From NCBI RefSeq assembly GCF_003268025.1, contig NZ_QLUW01000002.1:1178001-1242000 (forward strand): 64,000 nt of DNA, given 5' to 3'. Source of the DNA: Paenibacillus montanisoli. GTDB lineage: Bacteria; Bacillota; Bacilli; Paenibacillales; Paenibacillaceae. Shown here in pieces: positions 35,466-44,941 of the stretch; within the stretch, counting starts at the first letter, position 1; every line of letters begins with the position of its first letter. Position numbers and translations under genes: made by a program. The notes under the pieces were generated by a model that saw nothing but the letters and a program-made list of their open reading frames with translations, was not told the DNA's origin and made no database searches.

Positions 35466-35966
35466 TTATTTTTGACCCTGCATACGGCGCTGGGTCATAT
35501 AGTCGCTCTCATAATAAGACAAATCGTCGCGAAGCTCCTCGTACACCTTCGAAACGGTCAACACGATATCGCGCGCTGCACGTACCGGTTTCTTGCGGAA
35601 ACGGATCGCATCTTGTCCAGTATAAGCGTAACGGCCATCCTCGGAATAGCATTCGTTCTTCGGATAGAAAAATGCGTTTACGCATTGATGGTAAGCCTCA
35701 TAAAGACCGCGCTCCGCAAAATCAATATCGAAATTAGGCCGTCTCAGCGCTACTCCAAGCTTCTCGTACGCAACCTCGGAGAAAACAAGCATGTGACGGA
35801 GGTCAGCAAGCAAACCTTTATAGAAAAGCTCGGAATCGCTTCCTTGGTCTTCCTGCGTAAGCTGCGGAAGCGCGTATTGATTCAAAAACGTCTCCAAATG
35901 GCCGACTGCAAGTTTCAGTTTGTCTCTCGTTGATTCGCTAATCGCTTTTACGTTAGTCGAAGGCAT
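35466..35966 (-). CDS. ypuI: YpuI family protein (DUF3907)
   Basis: This soluble 166-residue protein resembles YpuI of B. subtilis, whose function is not known. The ATG at 35966 follows AAAGGGG; a longer TTG start is less likely. Family-like stretches are LKLAVGHLETFLNQYALP near the start, SEVAYEKLGVALRRPNF in the middle, and RFRKKPVRAARDIVLTVSKVYEELRDDLS. It is mostly helical. The DUF1540 gene is downstream in the same direction. Confidence 0.75.
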   Translation of the reverse strand: MPSTNVKAISESTRDKLKLAVGHLETFLNQYALPQLTQEDQGSDSELFYKGLLADLRHMLVFSEVAYEKLGVALRRPNFDIDFAERGLYEAYHQCVNAFFYPKNECYSEDGRYAYTGQDAIRFRKKPVRAARDIVLTVSKVYEELRDDLSYYESDYMTQRRMQGQK

Positions 35967-36159
35967 TATTGGTAGATCCCCTTTCATCTTCGCAAACAAT
36001 ACTTAAATCACCAACATCGTACCACAAAATGCAAGCAGATGGTACTCCGGATTGCCGAAGGCAGCCGTATATTTTCGGCTTGCCCACGTTACTCTAAGAC
36101 AAGCGGCCGCATTCGGCCTGCAGATTTTTTCGGGATAGCCATTCGAGGAGGTATTCACC

Positions 36160-38004
36160 ATGACGAGGCGAAAGTGGATCGGCTGGTTCAGTGTACTGGC
36201 AGCCATCGCTTTGCTTATTCCGCTCACCCCTTGGTTCAGCTCGCCAAGTCCGGCTAACAGAGAGAAAAACGCCCCGGTGCGCACCATGTCCGTTCATCAC
36301 GAACGCCAGCTAAAGCTTGCAACCGTCAAGCATGACATGGAAGCGACCGCCTTGCTATGTCAGTCCGAGTGCGCGAAAAATTTTCAGAAGCTGATGAAGC
36401 ATGAAGCGGAAATTACGACGAATGAACATCATTTGTCCCATTTGATGAAGATGCATAAACAGATGATTTTTGTGTGGTGGCGTCATCAGGGACACTCGAT
36501 TACGAAAGGCAGCATGCCTGATTCGGCGCGGCTTGCTGAACTTATTACAGAAGCGAAGCGGCAAGTGATTTCGGGCAAACCATATACCTCCTCTCCAATT
36601 CAGCTTGACGGCCACCGGTACATGGTCATCGGCGAGCCTGACAGGGAGCATAAGGGAGACGGGATCGCCGGACTTCTGCTGCAGGATATCGTGACCAAAA
36701 TTGAAGGGCATCAGAAGCGGAATCTAAGACTCGTCCCTTATCCGGCAGAGGGCAAATACAAGATCGAATCGGTGAAGCCGAATTCTACCAAAGACATTAC
36801 GGTCAGAACAGGCGAGGACAACGGCAATGCCAGCCATTACCATATGAATGAGGTTGTCGTGAAATTCCGTCAGCAGCCGAACGCGGACCAATTAGCGCAA
36901 ATTAAGCGGGACATTACCGCCCTTTCCATGAAAAAATTAGGTTATACGTACGTTTTCCGTTCCAGAGCGATGGATGCGGAAGCGATGATGCGTTATTTCA
37001 TAACGAGCTGGAATGTGGTGTATGCCGAGCCTCATTATTTATATATGACGAATGCGGAGCCGGATATTATTCCGAATGATGCTCTTTATTCGCAATATCA
37101 ATGGAATTTGCCCATTATCGAGACCGAGAAGGGCTGGAGCGTTTCCAAAGGAAACAACGGCGTGCTGATTGCCGTGCTCGATACCGGCGTACAGCTCGAT
37201 CATCCAGACTTGAAAGGCAAGCTTGCGGAGGGGACCAATCTGGTCATTTCCGATACTCCGCCAGAGGATGACGTCGGCCATGGCACGCATGTCTCCGGCA
37301 TAATTGCAGCAGCCGTTAACAATGGAGAAGGCGTCGCGGGCATGACATGGTACAACAAGGTGCTGCCGGTCAAAGTGCTCGATAGCAGCGGCGCAGGTTC
37401 TACGTATACGGTAGCCGAAGGCGTCATCTGGGCGACCGATCACGGCGCCAAGGTCATTAATATGAGCCTCGGCAATTACGCGGAGGCGCAATTCCTGCAT
37501 GACGCGGTCAAATACGCGTACGACCATGATGTCGTGCTCATTGCCGCAAGCGGAAATGACAATACGGAACGGCCCGGCTATCCGGCGGCCTATCCGGAAG
37601 TGTTCGCCGTCGGTTCGACGAACTCCGATGGCACTCGCTCGACGTTCTCTAATTACGGCGATTATATCGACGTCGCGGCCCCCGGCTTCAGCATCGCGAG
37701 CACCTATCCGGGAAGCCAGTATGCCGCACTCTCCGGCACGTCAATGGCCAGCCCGCATGTCGCAGCGCTGGCAGGCTTGATCCGGTCGATCAATCCGGAG
37801 CTGACCAACGTCGAAGTCATGGATATCATGCGCAATTCGTCCAAAGATCTAGGCGATAAAGGAAAAGACAAATATTTCGGCTACGGCCAAATCGACGTTG
37901 TCCGCGCGCTTCAGGCGGCACAGCAATCGAAGGTGTCGCTGCAGCAGTTTCCGCAGCAGGTTGAACGCCGCTTGGCCCAAATCGCCAGCAAATATCAGAG
38001 CTAG
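36160..38004 (+). CDS. S8 subtilisin-like protease with a sensor-like N-terminal domain
   Basis: The 614-residue protein has, in order: one N-terminal membrane or signal helix (about 6-23); a ~150-residue region (about 45-185) with Cys67 and Cys71 and a dCache-like closing pattern (SSPIQLDGHRYMVIG, GIAGLLLQDIV); an inhibitor I9-like propeptide (about 228-297, VVVKFRQQP to YAEPHYLYMT); and an S8 catalytic domain with Asp341, His377, Asn466 and Ser528. The triad is intact, so it should be an active exported protease. The ATG follows GAGGAGG. A terminator follows; RNase P RNA converges from the other side. Confidence 0.93.
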   Translation: MTRRKWIGWFSVLAAIALLIPLTPWFSSPSPANREKNAPVRTMSVHHERQLKLATVKHDMEATALLCQSECAKNFQKLMKHEAEITTNEHHLSHLMKMHKQMIFVWWRHQGHSITKGSMPDSARLAELITEAKRQVISGKPYTSSPIQLDGHRYMVIGEPDREHKGDGIAGLLLQDIVTKIEGHQKRNLRLVPYPAEGKYKIESVKPNSTKDITVRTGEDNGNASHYHMNEVVVKFRQQPNADQLAQIKRDITALSMKKLGYTYVFRSRAMDAEAMMRYFITSWNVVYAEPHYLYMTNAEPDIIPNDALYSQYQWNLPIIETEKGWSVSKGNNGVLIAVLDTGVQLDHPDLKGKLAEGTNLVISDTPPEDDVGHGTHVSGIIAAAVNNGEGVAGMTWYNKVLPVKVLDSSGAGSTYTVAEGVIWATDHGAKVINMSLGNYAEAQFLHDAVKYAYDHDVVLIAASGNDNTERPGYPAAYPEVFAVGSTNSDGTRSTFSNYGDYIDVAAPGFSIASTYPGSQYAALSGTSMASPHVAALAGLIRSINPELTNVEVMDIMRNSSKDLGDKGKDKYFGYGQIDVVRALQAAQQSKVSLQQFPQQVERRLAQIASKYQS

Positions 38005-38032
38005 ATGAAATCAATATCCTAGCAAACGAAAT

Positions 38033-38060
38033 AACCCGCAAGGCATAAGCCTTGCGGGTT
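38033..38060. terminator. Bidirectional terminator between the S8 protease gene and rnpB
   Basis: AACCCGCAAGGC and GCCTTGCGGGTT form a perfect 12-bp stem with an ATAA loop, followed by ATTT on plus and ATTTCGTTT on minus. It lies about 14 nt past the predicted rnpB 3' end. Confidence 0.8.
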
Positions 38061-38073
38061 ATTTGAGCATTAT

Positions 38074-38481
38074 GGAAAGCTTGCCGTAAGCCGGGTTCTG
38101 TGCTTCTTGTGGTATGACGGGAACTACCCTCCCACGTATGAAGCGACAATCATCTATCTAGGCCGGTCATTGCTAACCGGCTCAAGCGACCAACCCGAAC
38201 GCGCCCCGGGCAGAGGTGCAGCTCGAAGCTGCTGCGTTCTCTCGGTCTTGCTCCAGATGGGGTTTACCAGCCCCATTGTCACCAATGGCGCTCGTGGTCT
38301 CTTACACCACGGTTCCACCCTTACCTGTGCCGGCTTATGCAGCCGGCCATCGGCGGTCCATTTCTGTGGCACTATCCTTCGGCTCGCGCCGACTGGACGT
38401 TATCCAGCATCTTTGCCCTACGGAGCCCGGACTTTCCTCTCGCGGCAACAAGGCCGCCAGCGATTGTCTGTCAAACTTTCC
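38074..38481 (-). ncRNA. rnpB: RNase P RNA, class A-like
   Basis: This is the catalytic RNA that removes the 5' leader from tRNA precursors. The ends pair exactly: GGAAAGTTTG at the 5' end with CAAGCTTTCC at the 3' end. The conserved core is clear: AGAGGAAAGTCCGGGCTCC, ACAGGTAAGGGTG, GGTAAACCCCATC, GAGCAAGACCG, TAGATAGATGATTGTC and ACAGAACCCGGCTTA. These versions match class A (ancestral) RNase P RNA. The class B signatures of B. subtilis, such as AAAGTCCATGCTCGC, are missing. The transcript is about 408 nt. Confidence 0.93.
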
Positions 38482-38492
38482 GTGTACAACAC

Positions 38493-38521
38493 AGTATACT
38501 AACTTCCTAACGAAAGCTCAA
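38493..38521 (-). promoter_or_regulatory. Sigma-A promoter of rnpB
   Basis: On the minus strand TTGAGC (38516-38521) and TATACT (38493-38498) are 17 bp apart; the predicted start falls a few nt ahead of the 5' end of the paired RNA. Confidence 0.8.
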
Positions 38522-38538
38522 GAGCTGAATCTTTTCCT

Positions 38539-39660
38539 CTACAGGAAATGAAACGGCTCTGTCTCCACTTGGGAGGAAATAGCCTCGGTCGCGTATTTAC
38601 GCTGCTGAAGCTCACGGCGAAGCCAATCGGCGACGCGAGGCTTCATCAGCTTCTCGATGTTATGGCCGGGATCGATAATCGAGAGCCCCGCCATTGCGGC
38701 GTCATGCGCGGTATGGTAATCGATGTCGCCCGTCACCAGCACGTCTGCGCCGGCGAAAATCGCACGGCTGACGTAGCGCGAGCCCGAGCCGCCGAGTACC
38801 GCTACCTTGCGCACATCGCGGTCAAGGTCGCCGACAACGCGCAGCGCAGGAACCTCGAACGCTTCCTTGGCCTTTTCCGCCAGCTCACGCAGCTTCATCG
38901 ATGCAGGCAGCTTTCCTACGCGACCTAACCCAAATACTCGTCCCTTGAGGTCAACCGGGTACAAGTCATAGGCAACTTCTTCATACGGATGCGCCTTCAG
39001 CATCGCTTGGACCACTTTCCGATGCACGCTGGAAGGCACGATCGTTTCAATCCGGATCTCCTGCACCCGCTCAAGCTTGCCCTGCTCGCCGATAAACGGC
39101 TGTGCGCTGTTGCCCGGCAGGAAGGTGCCAATCCCTTCGATGTTAAAACTGCATTGGCTGTAGCCGCCGATATCGCCCGCGCCCGCGTTCCACAGCGCCT
39201 GCAGCACCTGCTCGTGATGGCTCTTCGGAACGAACACGACAAGCTTGTATAGCTTATCGGTATGCACGTCCTCAAGCGAAGAGCGGCCTTCCGCCGGCAG
39301 CCCCAGCATGTCGGCCATCCAATCGTTGATGCCGCCATCGGCGACATCCAGGTTCGTGTGCGCGATATAGACGGCGATATCGTTCTTGATCAGCTTCTCA
39401 TACAGCTTGCCGGCCGGCGTGGACGTGTCCAGCTTCGCCAGCGGCCTATAAATAATCGCATGATGGGCGATGATCAGCTCCGCCCCGAGCGCGATAGCCT
39501 CATCTACGACTTCGTCCGTCACGTCCAGCGCGACAAGCGCTTTGCTGATAACCTTTTGCAGCGTGCCGAGCTGAAGCCCGATTTTGTCGTTCTCCATCGC
39601 AATATGCTTCGGAGCCAGCTGCTCTATAAGCTGGATGACGGTTTGGCCGTTGGCAAACAT
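38539..39660 (-). CDS. yqfO: Nif3-like dinuclear metal center protein (YqfO type)
   Basis: Nif3/DUF34 proteins bind two metal ions in a toroidal hexamer; the family is associated with GTP cyclohydrolase and metal roles, but its reaction is not firmly known. The ATG at 39660 follows AGGAGGTG and gives 373 residues. The N-terminal metal site includes AHHAIIYRPL, a central inserted PII/CutA-like domain covers about 130-240, and the C-terminal site includes TGDIDYHTAHDA. It overlaps trmK by 37 bp, matching the yqfN-yqfO order of B. subtilis. Confidence 0.93.
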   Translation of the reverse strand: MFANGQTVIQLIEQLAPKHIAMENDKIGLQLGTLQKVISKALVALDVTDEVVDEAIALGAELIIAHHAIIYRPLAKLDTSTPAGKLYEKLIKNDIAVYIAHTNLDVADGGINDWMADMLGLPAEGRSSLEDVHTDKLYKLVVFVPKSHHEQVLQALWNAGAGDIGGYSQCSFNIEGIGTFLPGNSAQPFIGEQGKLERVQEIRIETIVPSSVHRKVVQAMLKAHPYEEVAYDLYPVDLKGRVFGLGRVGKLPASMKLRELAEKAKEAFEVPALRVVGDLDRDVRKVAVLGGSGSRYVSRAIFAGADVLVTGDIDYHTAHDAAMAGLSIIDPGHNIEKLMKPRVADWLRRELQQRKYATEAISSQVETEPFHFL

Positions 39661-40421
39661 GACAGCACCTCCTCGATTCCCTTCATCTCGCTCCGCAGCT
39701 GCGCTTCTTTCCCGCGCGACTCCGCCGTGTCCGATTGGCCAACCTGCTTGCAAATCCACTCAAGCTTGGTCCGCTCAAGCCGCCATTTGCTGTGCAGCAC
39801 CTCGGTAGGCCGGCGCAGCAAATACGGTCCCATGCGATATAGCCATTCTAGTTTCGCTTCCTCATCCATCGAAGGGACCGCCGCTAATATCGCAGGATTA
39901 TAAACGTCCTCATTGGTAACGGCAGCCGGACTATGCTGCTTATGCAGCGCATGCAGCACCTCGTAGATGCGGCCGTCCTCTTCAAGAATCTCTTCCGTTT
40001 GGAGCACATAACCATGCTTAACCAGCCATTTGCGCACGATTTCTTCGCCTACGTTCGGCTGCAGCACCAGCTCTCGTACCCCTTCAAGCTTGCCGGCGAT
40101 CCTGCCCGCCTCGAGAATATCCGCCATCAGACTGCCGCCCATGCCGGCGACCGTAACCGTATCGGCCTCGCCTGGCACTAACACTTCCAGTCCGTCTCCC
40201 TGACGGACCTCGATCCTCTTCGTAAGCCCTGCCTCGGCTACTTGGCGCTTCGCCGCCTTAAAAGGTCCCGTATTCAATTCTCCCGCAATCGCAGCCGGGC
40301 ATTTGCCGCTCTGCAGCAAATAGACCGGCAGCAGCGCATGATCCGAACCGATGTCCGCAACCCGTGCTCCCTCCGATACGAAATCGGCAATTTGCTGCAA
40401 TCTTTTTGACAACTTTATCAT
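39624..40421 (-). CDS. trmK: tRNA (adenine(22)-N(1))-methyltransferase TrmK
   Basis: TrmK makes m1A22 in bacterial tRNAs using SAM. The 265-residue product has the N-terminal SKRLQQIADFV segment, the SAM loop VADIGSDHALLP (about 20-31), AGMGGSLMADIL near 90, and a C-terminal coiled coil with two zinc-free helices. The ATG at 40421 is one nt after the stop of the upstream membrane protein gene, so it is translationally coupled and has only a weak site. It corresponds to yqfN. Confidence 0.94.
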   Translation of the reverse strand: MIKLSKRLQQIADFVSEGARVADIGSDHALLPVYLLQSGKCPAAIAGELNTGPFKAAKRQVAEAGLTKRIEVRQGDGLEVLVPGEADTVTVAGMGGSLMADILEAGRIAGKLEGVRELVLQPNVGEEIVRKWLVKHGYVLQTEEILEEDGRIYEVLHALHKQHSPAAVTNEDVYNPAILAAVPSMDEEAKLEWLYRMGPYLLRRPTEVLHSKWRLERTKLEWICKQVGQSDTAESRGKEAQLRSEMKGIEEVLSCLPTAKPSSSL

Positions 40422-40422
40422 C

Positions 40423-41250
40423 TTAAGCAACCCACGCAATCCATTGTTTTCGAAGCGAGAACAGCAATGTGCCTCCCGCAATAATTTTGACCATTAGCTG
40501 CAATTGCATGCCAATCTGATCTTCCGCAAATATAACCGTATACAGCTCGGGCATAAACCAAGCCAATGCGCCGGCAACGAACAGAATCGATGCCACCGGC
40601 CGCGTCCAGCGATGGAAAAACCAGCTGCACCAGCCGAATACGAACGATGCCGGCAGCCAGTAGAGCTGAATTTCGAACCACTTCGGCGATTCCGTATTGT
40701 TGGCCAGCAGCCAGGCATAAACGAGGAAGGAAGCCATCCAGCCGCACAGATGAAGCAGCGGTATCCGAGCGCCGATACCGAAGGCGATCCAGAACAGCGA
40801 GCAAAAGGCAAGCAGGCCGGCCTTCCAGCCCCATGCGTCCATTTCGTGAAGCTGAAGCAAATATAAACCGGCCCCTACCATGAGCAGCATGCCGGCACCG
40901 ATCAATCCGATCCCGACGGATTCGTTCTTCACCCGGTAACGATGGCCGATCAGAAGCAGCGTAAAGACGCCGGTTATCGACACAGCAATTTGCAATAGCG
41001 GATGAAATTCGCTAAAATAAAGAAAAACAAAGCAGATCAAGGAAAAAATTCCAAAAACAAGGAGCCATTGCTTGAGCGAAGCTCCTTTTACCATAACTGC
41101 CGCCCGACCCGTAAAGGTAACCGGCGTACGAGTTTCTCCTTCTTCCATATACAAATTGAGCAGAAAATCACAATATTGTTCAGGAAGCAGTTTGCTGCGC
41201 TGCCAATGCTCGATTTCTCTTACGATGGTCTTGCGGCGCTCTTGATCCAT
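40423..41250 (-). CDS. Polytopic membrane protein, DUF2157-like
   Basis: This 275-residue protein starts with a soluble helix (ERRKTIVREIEHWQRSKLLPEQ) like the lead of DUF2157 proteins, then about eight membrane helices from residue 58 on. A conserved-looking polar loop GHRYRVKNES sits between helices 2 and 3. Function is unknown. It lies between sigA (with its terminator) and trmK, and its stop codon is next to the trmK start. No comparable gene is present at this place in B. subtilis. Confidence 0.7.
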   Translation of the reverse strand: MDQERRKTIVREIEHWQRSKLLPEQYCDFLLNLYMEEGETRTPVTFTGRAAVMVKGASLKQWLLVFGIFSLICFVFLYFSEFHPLLQIAVSITGVFTLLLIGHRYRVKNESVGIGLIGAGMLLMVGAGLYLLQLHEMDAWGWKAGLLAFCSLFWIAFGIGARIPLLHLCGWMASFLVYAWLLANNTESPKWFEIQLYWLPASFVFGWCSWFFHRWTRPVASILFVAGALAWFMPELYTVIFAEDQIGMQLQLMVKIIAGGTLLFSLRKQWIAWVA

Positions 41251-41296
41251 AAGGGTTCTGTTATTCCTCTCACACGGCGTTCGTTTGACGGAAGGA

Positions 41297-41330
41297 AAAA
41301 AGACCTTGCTGCTTTACGCAGAAAGGTCCC
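41297..41330 (-). terminator. Intrinsic terminator after sigA
   Basis: On the minus strand GACCTT-t-CTGC and GCAG-c-AAGGTC form a stem followed by TTTTTT, 6 bp after the rpoD stop. Confidence 0.9.
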
Positions 41331-41335
41331 GGTTG

Positions 41336-42463
41336 TTATTCAAGAAAATCTTTCAGCCGCTTGCTTCTCGACGGATGGCGAAGCTTGCGAAGCGCTTTGG
41401 CTTCGATTTGGCGAATCCGTTCGCGAGTGACGCCGAACACCTTGCCGACTTCCTCCAGCGTACGCGTACGGCCGTCATCGAGACCGAAACGCAGCCTCAG
41501 CACGTTCTCCTCACGCTCGGTGAGCGTATCCAGCACGTCTTCCAGCTGTTCCTTCAGCAGCTCGTATGCGGCAGCATCTGCCGGCGCGAGCGCCTCCTGA
41601 TCCTCGATAAAGTCGCCCAAGTGCGAATCGTCTTCTTCCCCGATCGGTGTCTCCAGCGATACCGGCTCCTGTGCGATCTTCATGATCTCGCGCACTTTCT
41701 CGGTGCTTAGATCCATCTCAGCCGCAATCTCTTCCGGGCTCGGCTCGCGGCCCAGCTCCTGCAGCAGCTGACGGGAAACCCGAACAAGTTTATTGATCGT
41801 TTCCACCATATGAACCGGAATCCGGATCGTACGGGCTTGGTCCGCAATCGCGCGCGTAATCGCTTGTCTGATCCACCAAGTCGCATACGTACTGAACTTG
41901 TAGCCCTTCGTATGGTCGAACTTTTCAACCGCCTTGATAAGACCCATGTTGCCTTCTTGAATGAGATCCAGAAACAGCATGCCGCGCCCAACATAACGTT
42001 TAGCGATACTGACCACGAGCCTGAGGTTCGCTTCCGCAAGCCTGCGCTTCGCTTCTTCGTCCCCGTTCTCGATCCGCTTAGCAAGCTCAACCTCGTCGTC
42101 CGCCGACAACAAAGGCACCCGTCCGATTTCTTTTAAATACATGCGAACCGGATCGTTGATTTTGATGCCGGGCGGGAGCGCCAGATCATCATCGAAATTG
42201 AAGTCGTCAGTTTCGCGCTCCTGATCATCCCGATTGCTCATCGGATGATCATCGTCGTTTTCATTCACCACTTCAATGCCGATATCATCGAGCTGCTCGA
42301 AAAACTCATCGATTTGCTCCGGATCCTGATCGAATGGGGAAAGCTTCTCCATAATCTCTTTGTACGTTAAGGAGGATCTTTTCTTTCCGTGCTCAATCAG
42401 CTGTTCTTTGACGAGTTCCAGCTTCTGTTCAGTATCCAATTCAGTATGTTGATCATTCGCCAT
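41336..42463 (-). CDS. rpoD: Housekeeping RNA polymerase sigma factor SigA
   Basis: SigA directs most vegetative transcription. The 375-residue protein has an N-terminal region 1.1 with an acidic stretch (NENDDDH near 74), region 1.2 ([16 protein letters not shown]), region 2 with the -10 reading helix ([32 protein letters not shown]), region 3, and region 4.2 ([20 protein letters not shown]), which reads the -35. It follows dnaG by about 18 bp as in other Bacillales and closes the operon with a terminator. Confidence 0.98.
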   Translation of the reverse strand: MANDQHTELDTEQKLELVKEQLIEHGKKRSSLTYKEIMEKLSPFDQDPEQIDEFFEQLDDIGIEVVNENDDDHPMSNRDDQERETDDFNFDDDLALPPGIKINDPVRMYLKEIGRVPLLSADDEVELAKRIENGDEEAKRRLAEANLRLVVSIAKRYVGRGMLFLDLIQEGNMGLIKAVEKFDHTKGYKFSTYATWWIRQAITRAIADQARTIRIPVHMVETINKLVRVSRQLLQELGREPSPEEIAAEMDLSTEKVREIMKIAQEPVSLETPIGEEDDSHLGDFIEDQEALAPADAAAYELLKEQLEDVLDTLTEREENVLRLRFGLDDGRTRTLEEVGKVFGVTRERIRQIEAKALRKLRHPSRSKRLKDFLE

Positions 42464-42481
42464 AATCCGACTCCCTCCTCC

Positions 42482-44350
42482 CTAGAAACGATCATCCTGC
42501 CGACCTTTAAGCTGTCTCTCTAGGGCATTCATTTCAATTGCAATTTGTGCCGCTTTCAACATGTCCCCGGAACGTTCCGCACGTACCATAGCTTCCTTCT
42601 TCAGCTCGATTTCACGAAACTTTGGCACCTTCAAGATTTCATTCACGTAATCGGCGAGCAGATGCTCGTCGAACGGAATGTCATCATCCGTCATGAGAAT
42701 CGAAGCGGCTGTCCGTTCAAGGCGGTCATCCTGGAGCGATGCGATGAACCGACTGACATCCGGATCATGTCCTTGCGCATAGTAAGCATATAAGTAAGCA
42801 GCAAGCGCTGCGTGATCCTCTACATTGAAAGCTTCTCCAAGCTTCTGATGCACCGTGCTCGCTATATCCGCGTCCTGAAGCATCCATGCAAGCAGCTTGC
42901 GTTCAGCGACCTGATAAGCGGGCAAAATAGGCGGTGCAGAGGACGTACGACGGTTCTCGCGGTTCTCGCGGTTTTCATTCCTACCATTATTCCACGAATT
43001 GTCGTTATTATCCCTTTGCGGTTTCATTTTTTGCAGCTGCTGCCGCCGTTCAAAGCAGTCCTGCTTCAAAGAATCCAGAGACATATCGAACTCACGGGAC
43101 AGCTCCTTTAAATAAAACTCCCGCTCTGTAGGAGAATCAAGTACGGCAACGATGCCAACAGCTTCGAGCAGGTAGTTTTTCTGTCCCTCTTCTTCTAGGA
43201 GTATATGGTTTTTTTTAGCCGTTAGTAGTTTAAATTTCGTTGATGATACCGGATGTTCGATCGTTTCGCGCATGAAAGCTTCCGCGCCATTCTTCTCGAT
43301 GTACTCGTCCGGATCCATCCCTTTCGGCAGCATCGCAACCTGAACACGCAATCCTGCCCGCTCCAGAATAGGAATCGTCTTCAGCGCCGCAGCTTGTCCG
43401 GCATTGTCTCCGTCGTAACAGATCACGGCTTCGTCGACATTGCGCTGCAAGATAGCGGCATGCTCGTCCGTCAGCGCCGTTCCCATGGATGCAACGCCGT
43501 TATGCACGCCGGCGCTCCACGCTTTAATCACATCCATATAGCCTTCGAACAGTACGATACGGCGGCTCTTGCGCATTGCCGTTCGGGCATGATGAAAGTT
43601 ATACAGGTTGCGGCTCTTGTTGAACAGCATCGTCTCGGGTGAGTTCAAATACTTGGGCTGTCCTTCTCCAAGCATCCTGCCTGCCAACGCAATGACCTTG
43701 CCGTCGCGGTTCCAGATCGGAAACATGATCCGGTCGCGAAACCGATCGATGTAGCCGCTCTTGTCCTGCTTGGCAATCAGCAGTCCGCCTTTCTCCATCA
43801 GCGCGCTGTCAAACTCGCGCTTCTCGAGGAAACGCGAGAGCGTGTCCCATTCCGGAGGCGCATAACCGATCATGAAGTGATCGATCTGCTTGTCCGTCAC
43901 GCCGCGCTTGCGTAAATACTGAAGGGCTGCCTGGCCATGCGTCGTATTCATAAGCAAATAATGATACAGCTTGACGGCCAGCTCATGCGCCTTGATCAGA
44001 GTATCGCGATCGCCCCCGTCAGCGGAGTTGTTTCGTGCCTGCACCCCTGACCAGGTGATCGGGATGCCCGCTTCCTCCGCCATCGCGCGGACGGCTTCCG
44101 GAAACGAGTATTCTTCGATCTCCTCGATAAACTTGATGGCATTGCCGCCTTTGCCGCACCCGTAGCAATAAAAAATTCCCTTCTCCGGAGTAACGGTAAA
44201 CGACGGGGATTTCTCCGAGTGAAAGGGACAAAGCCCCTTCATGTATTTCCCGTGCTTCGAGAGGTGAACGTACTTACCTACCGTCTCGACAATGTCGTGA
44301 TGCCTGAGCACCGCTTCAATGACGGAGTCCGGTATTTTCTCGTATGCCAT
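42482..44350 (-). CDS. dnaG: DNA primase
   Basis: DnaG makes RNA primers at the replication fork. The 622-residue protein has the N-terminal CHC2 zinc finger with Cys41, His44, Cys62 and Cys65, the TOPRIM RNA polymerase core with FEGYMDVI and CYDGDNAGQAA, and a C-terminal DnaB-binding domain. The linker between core and C-terminal domain contains Asn-rich sequence with three ENR-type triplets coded by CGGTTCTCG repeats (near 42955-42980 on the plus strand). It is between yqxD and sigA, in the usual Bacillales order. Confidence 0.98.
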   Translation of the reverse strand: MAYEKIPDSVIEAVLRHHDIVETVGKYVHLSKHGKYMKGLCPFHSEKSPSFTVTPEKGIFYCYGCGKGGNAIKFIEEIEEYSFPEAVRAMAEEAGIPITWSGVQARNNSADGGDRDTLIKAHELAVKLYHYLLMNTTHGQAALQYLRKRGVTDKQIDHFMIGYAPPEWDTLSRFLEKREFDSALMEKGGLLIAKQDKSGYIDRFRDRIMFPIWNRDGKVIALAGRMLGEGQPKYLNSPETMLFNKSRNLYNFHHARTAMRKSRRIVLFEGYMDVIKAWSAGVHNGVASMGTALTDEHAAILQRNVDEAVICYDGDNAGQAAALKTIPILERAGLRVQVAMLPKGMDPDEYIEKNGAEAFMRETIEHPVSSTKFKLLTAKKNHILLEEEGQKNYLLEAVGIVAVLDSPTEREFYLKELSREFDMSLDSLKQDCFERRQQLQKMKPQRDNNDNSWNNGRNENRENRENRRTSSAPPILPAYQVAERKLLAWMLQDADIASTVHQKLGEAFNVEDHAALAAYLYAYYAQGHDPDVSRFIASLQDDRLERTAASILMTDDDIPFDEHLLADYVNEILKVPKFREIELKKEAMVRAERSGDMLKAAQIAIEMNALERQLKGRQDDRF

Positions 44351-44397
44351 AGACCTTCACCTTCATCCCAAATAACAAGTAATACTATTCGCTACGC

Positions 44398-44868
44398 CTA
44401 AGCATTCTCCTGCCGAGTTTGCAAAACTTTTGTCAGCTTTTGCTGAAAACGCTCGCGGTCCTCGCCCGACATGGCTTTAGGTCCCTTGGTCCGCCCGCCG
44501 CCCCTGCGTTTCTTAGCCAGTTCATGCCTGCGTTCCATTAAATAATCGATGTTGCTGTCATCATATTGCTGGCCTCGCGGCGACAGTGCGATCGCGCCTT
44601 TGGACAGCACAATCGTTGCAAGCCCGAAATCCTGCGTAACGACAATGTCGCCGCGCAGGACGTGGTTTGCAATGTATAAGTCGACGGACTGATCGCTTCG
44701 GTCCACCTGCATAATCGAAACTCCCGGCTCCTCTTGAAGCCGGTGATCGTGCGACGCGACCATCAGCACCGGAACGGCGAAATTCCGAGCCACTTCGACA
44801 ATCTCCGATTTAACCGGACACGCATCAGCATCTACGACAATCGTTGGTTTTTCCGACATTGCTTGCAT
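44398..44868 (-). CDS. yqxD: YaiI/YqxD family protein (DUF188)
   Basis: This 156-residue protein belongs to the UPF0178 (DUF188) family, a PIN-like fold of uncertain function. It shows the acidic motif VDADACPVK near residue 11, TQDFGLATIVLSKGA with further acidic positions near 78, and the basic RRGGGRTKGPKAM tail. The start is taken as the ATG at 44868. Its place before dnaG matches yqxD of B. subtilis. Confidence 0.9.
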   Translation of the reverse strand: MQAMSEKPTIVVDADACPVKSEIVEVARNFAVPVLMVASHDHRLQEEPGVSIMQVDRSDQSVDLYIANHVLRGDIVVTQDFGLATIVLSKGAIALSPRGQQYDDSNIDYLMERRHELAKKRRGGGRTKGPKAMSGEDRERFQQKLTKVLQTRQENA

Positions 44869-44941
44869 CACCGCATCTTCTTGTAGCTACCGTACTATTA
44901 TATACGGCAAATAACCAAAAAATCCTGCACCCGTCCGGGCA

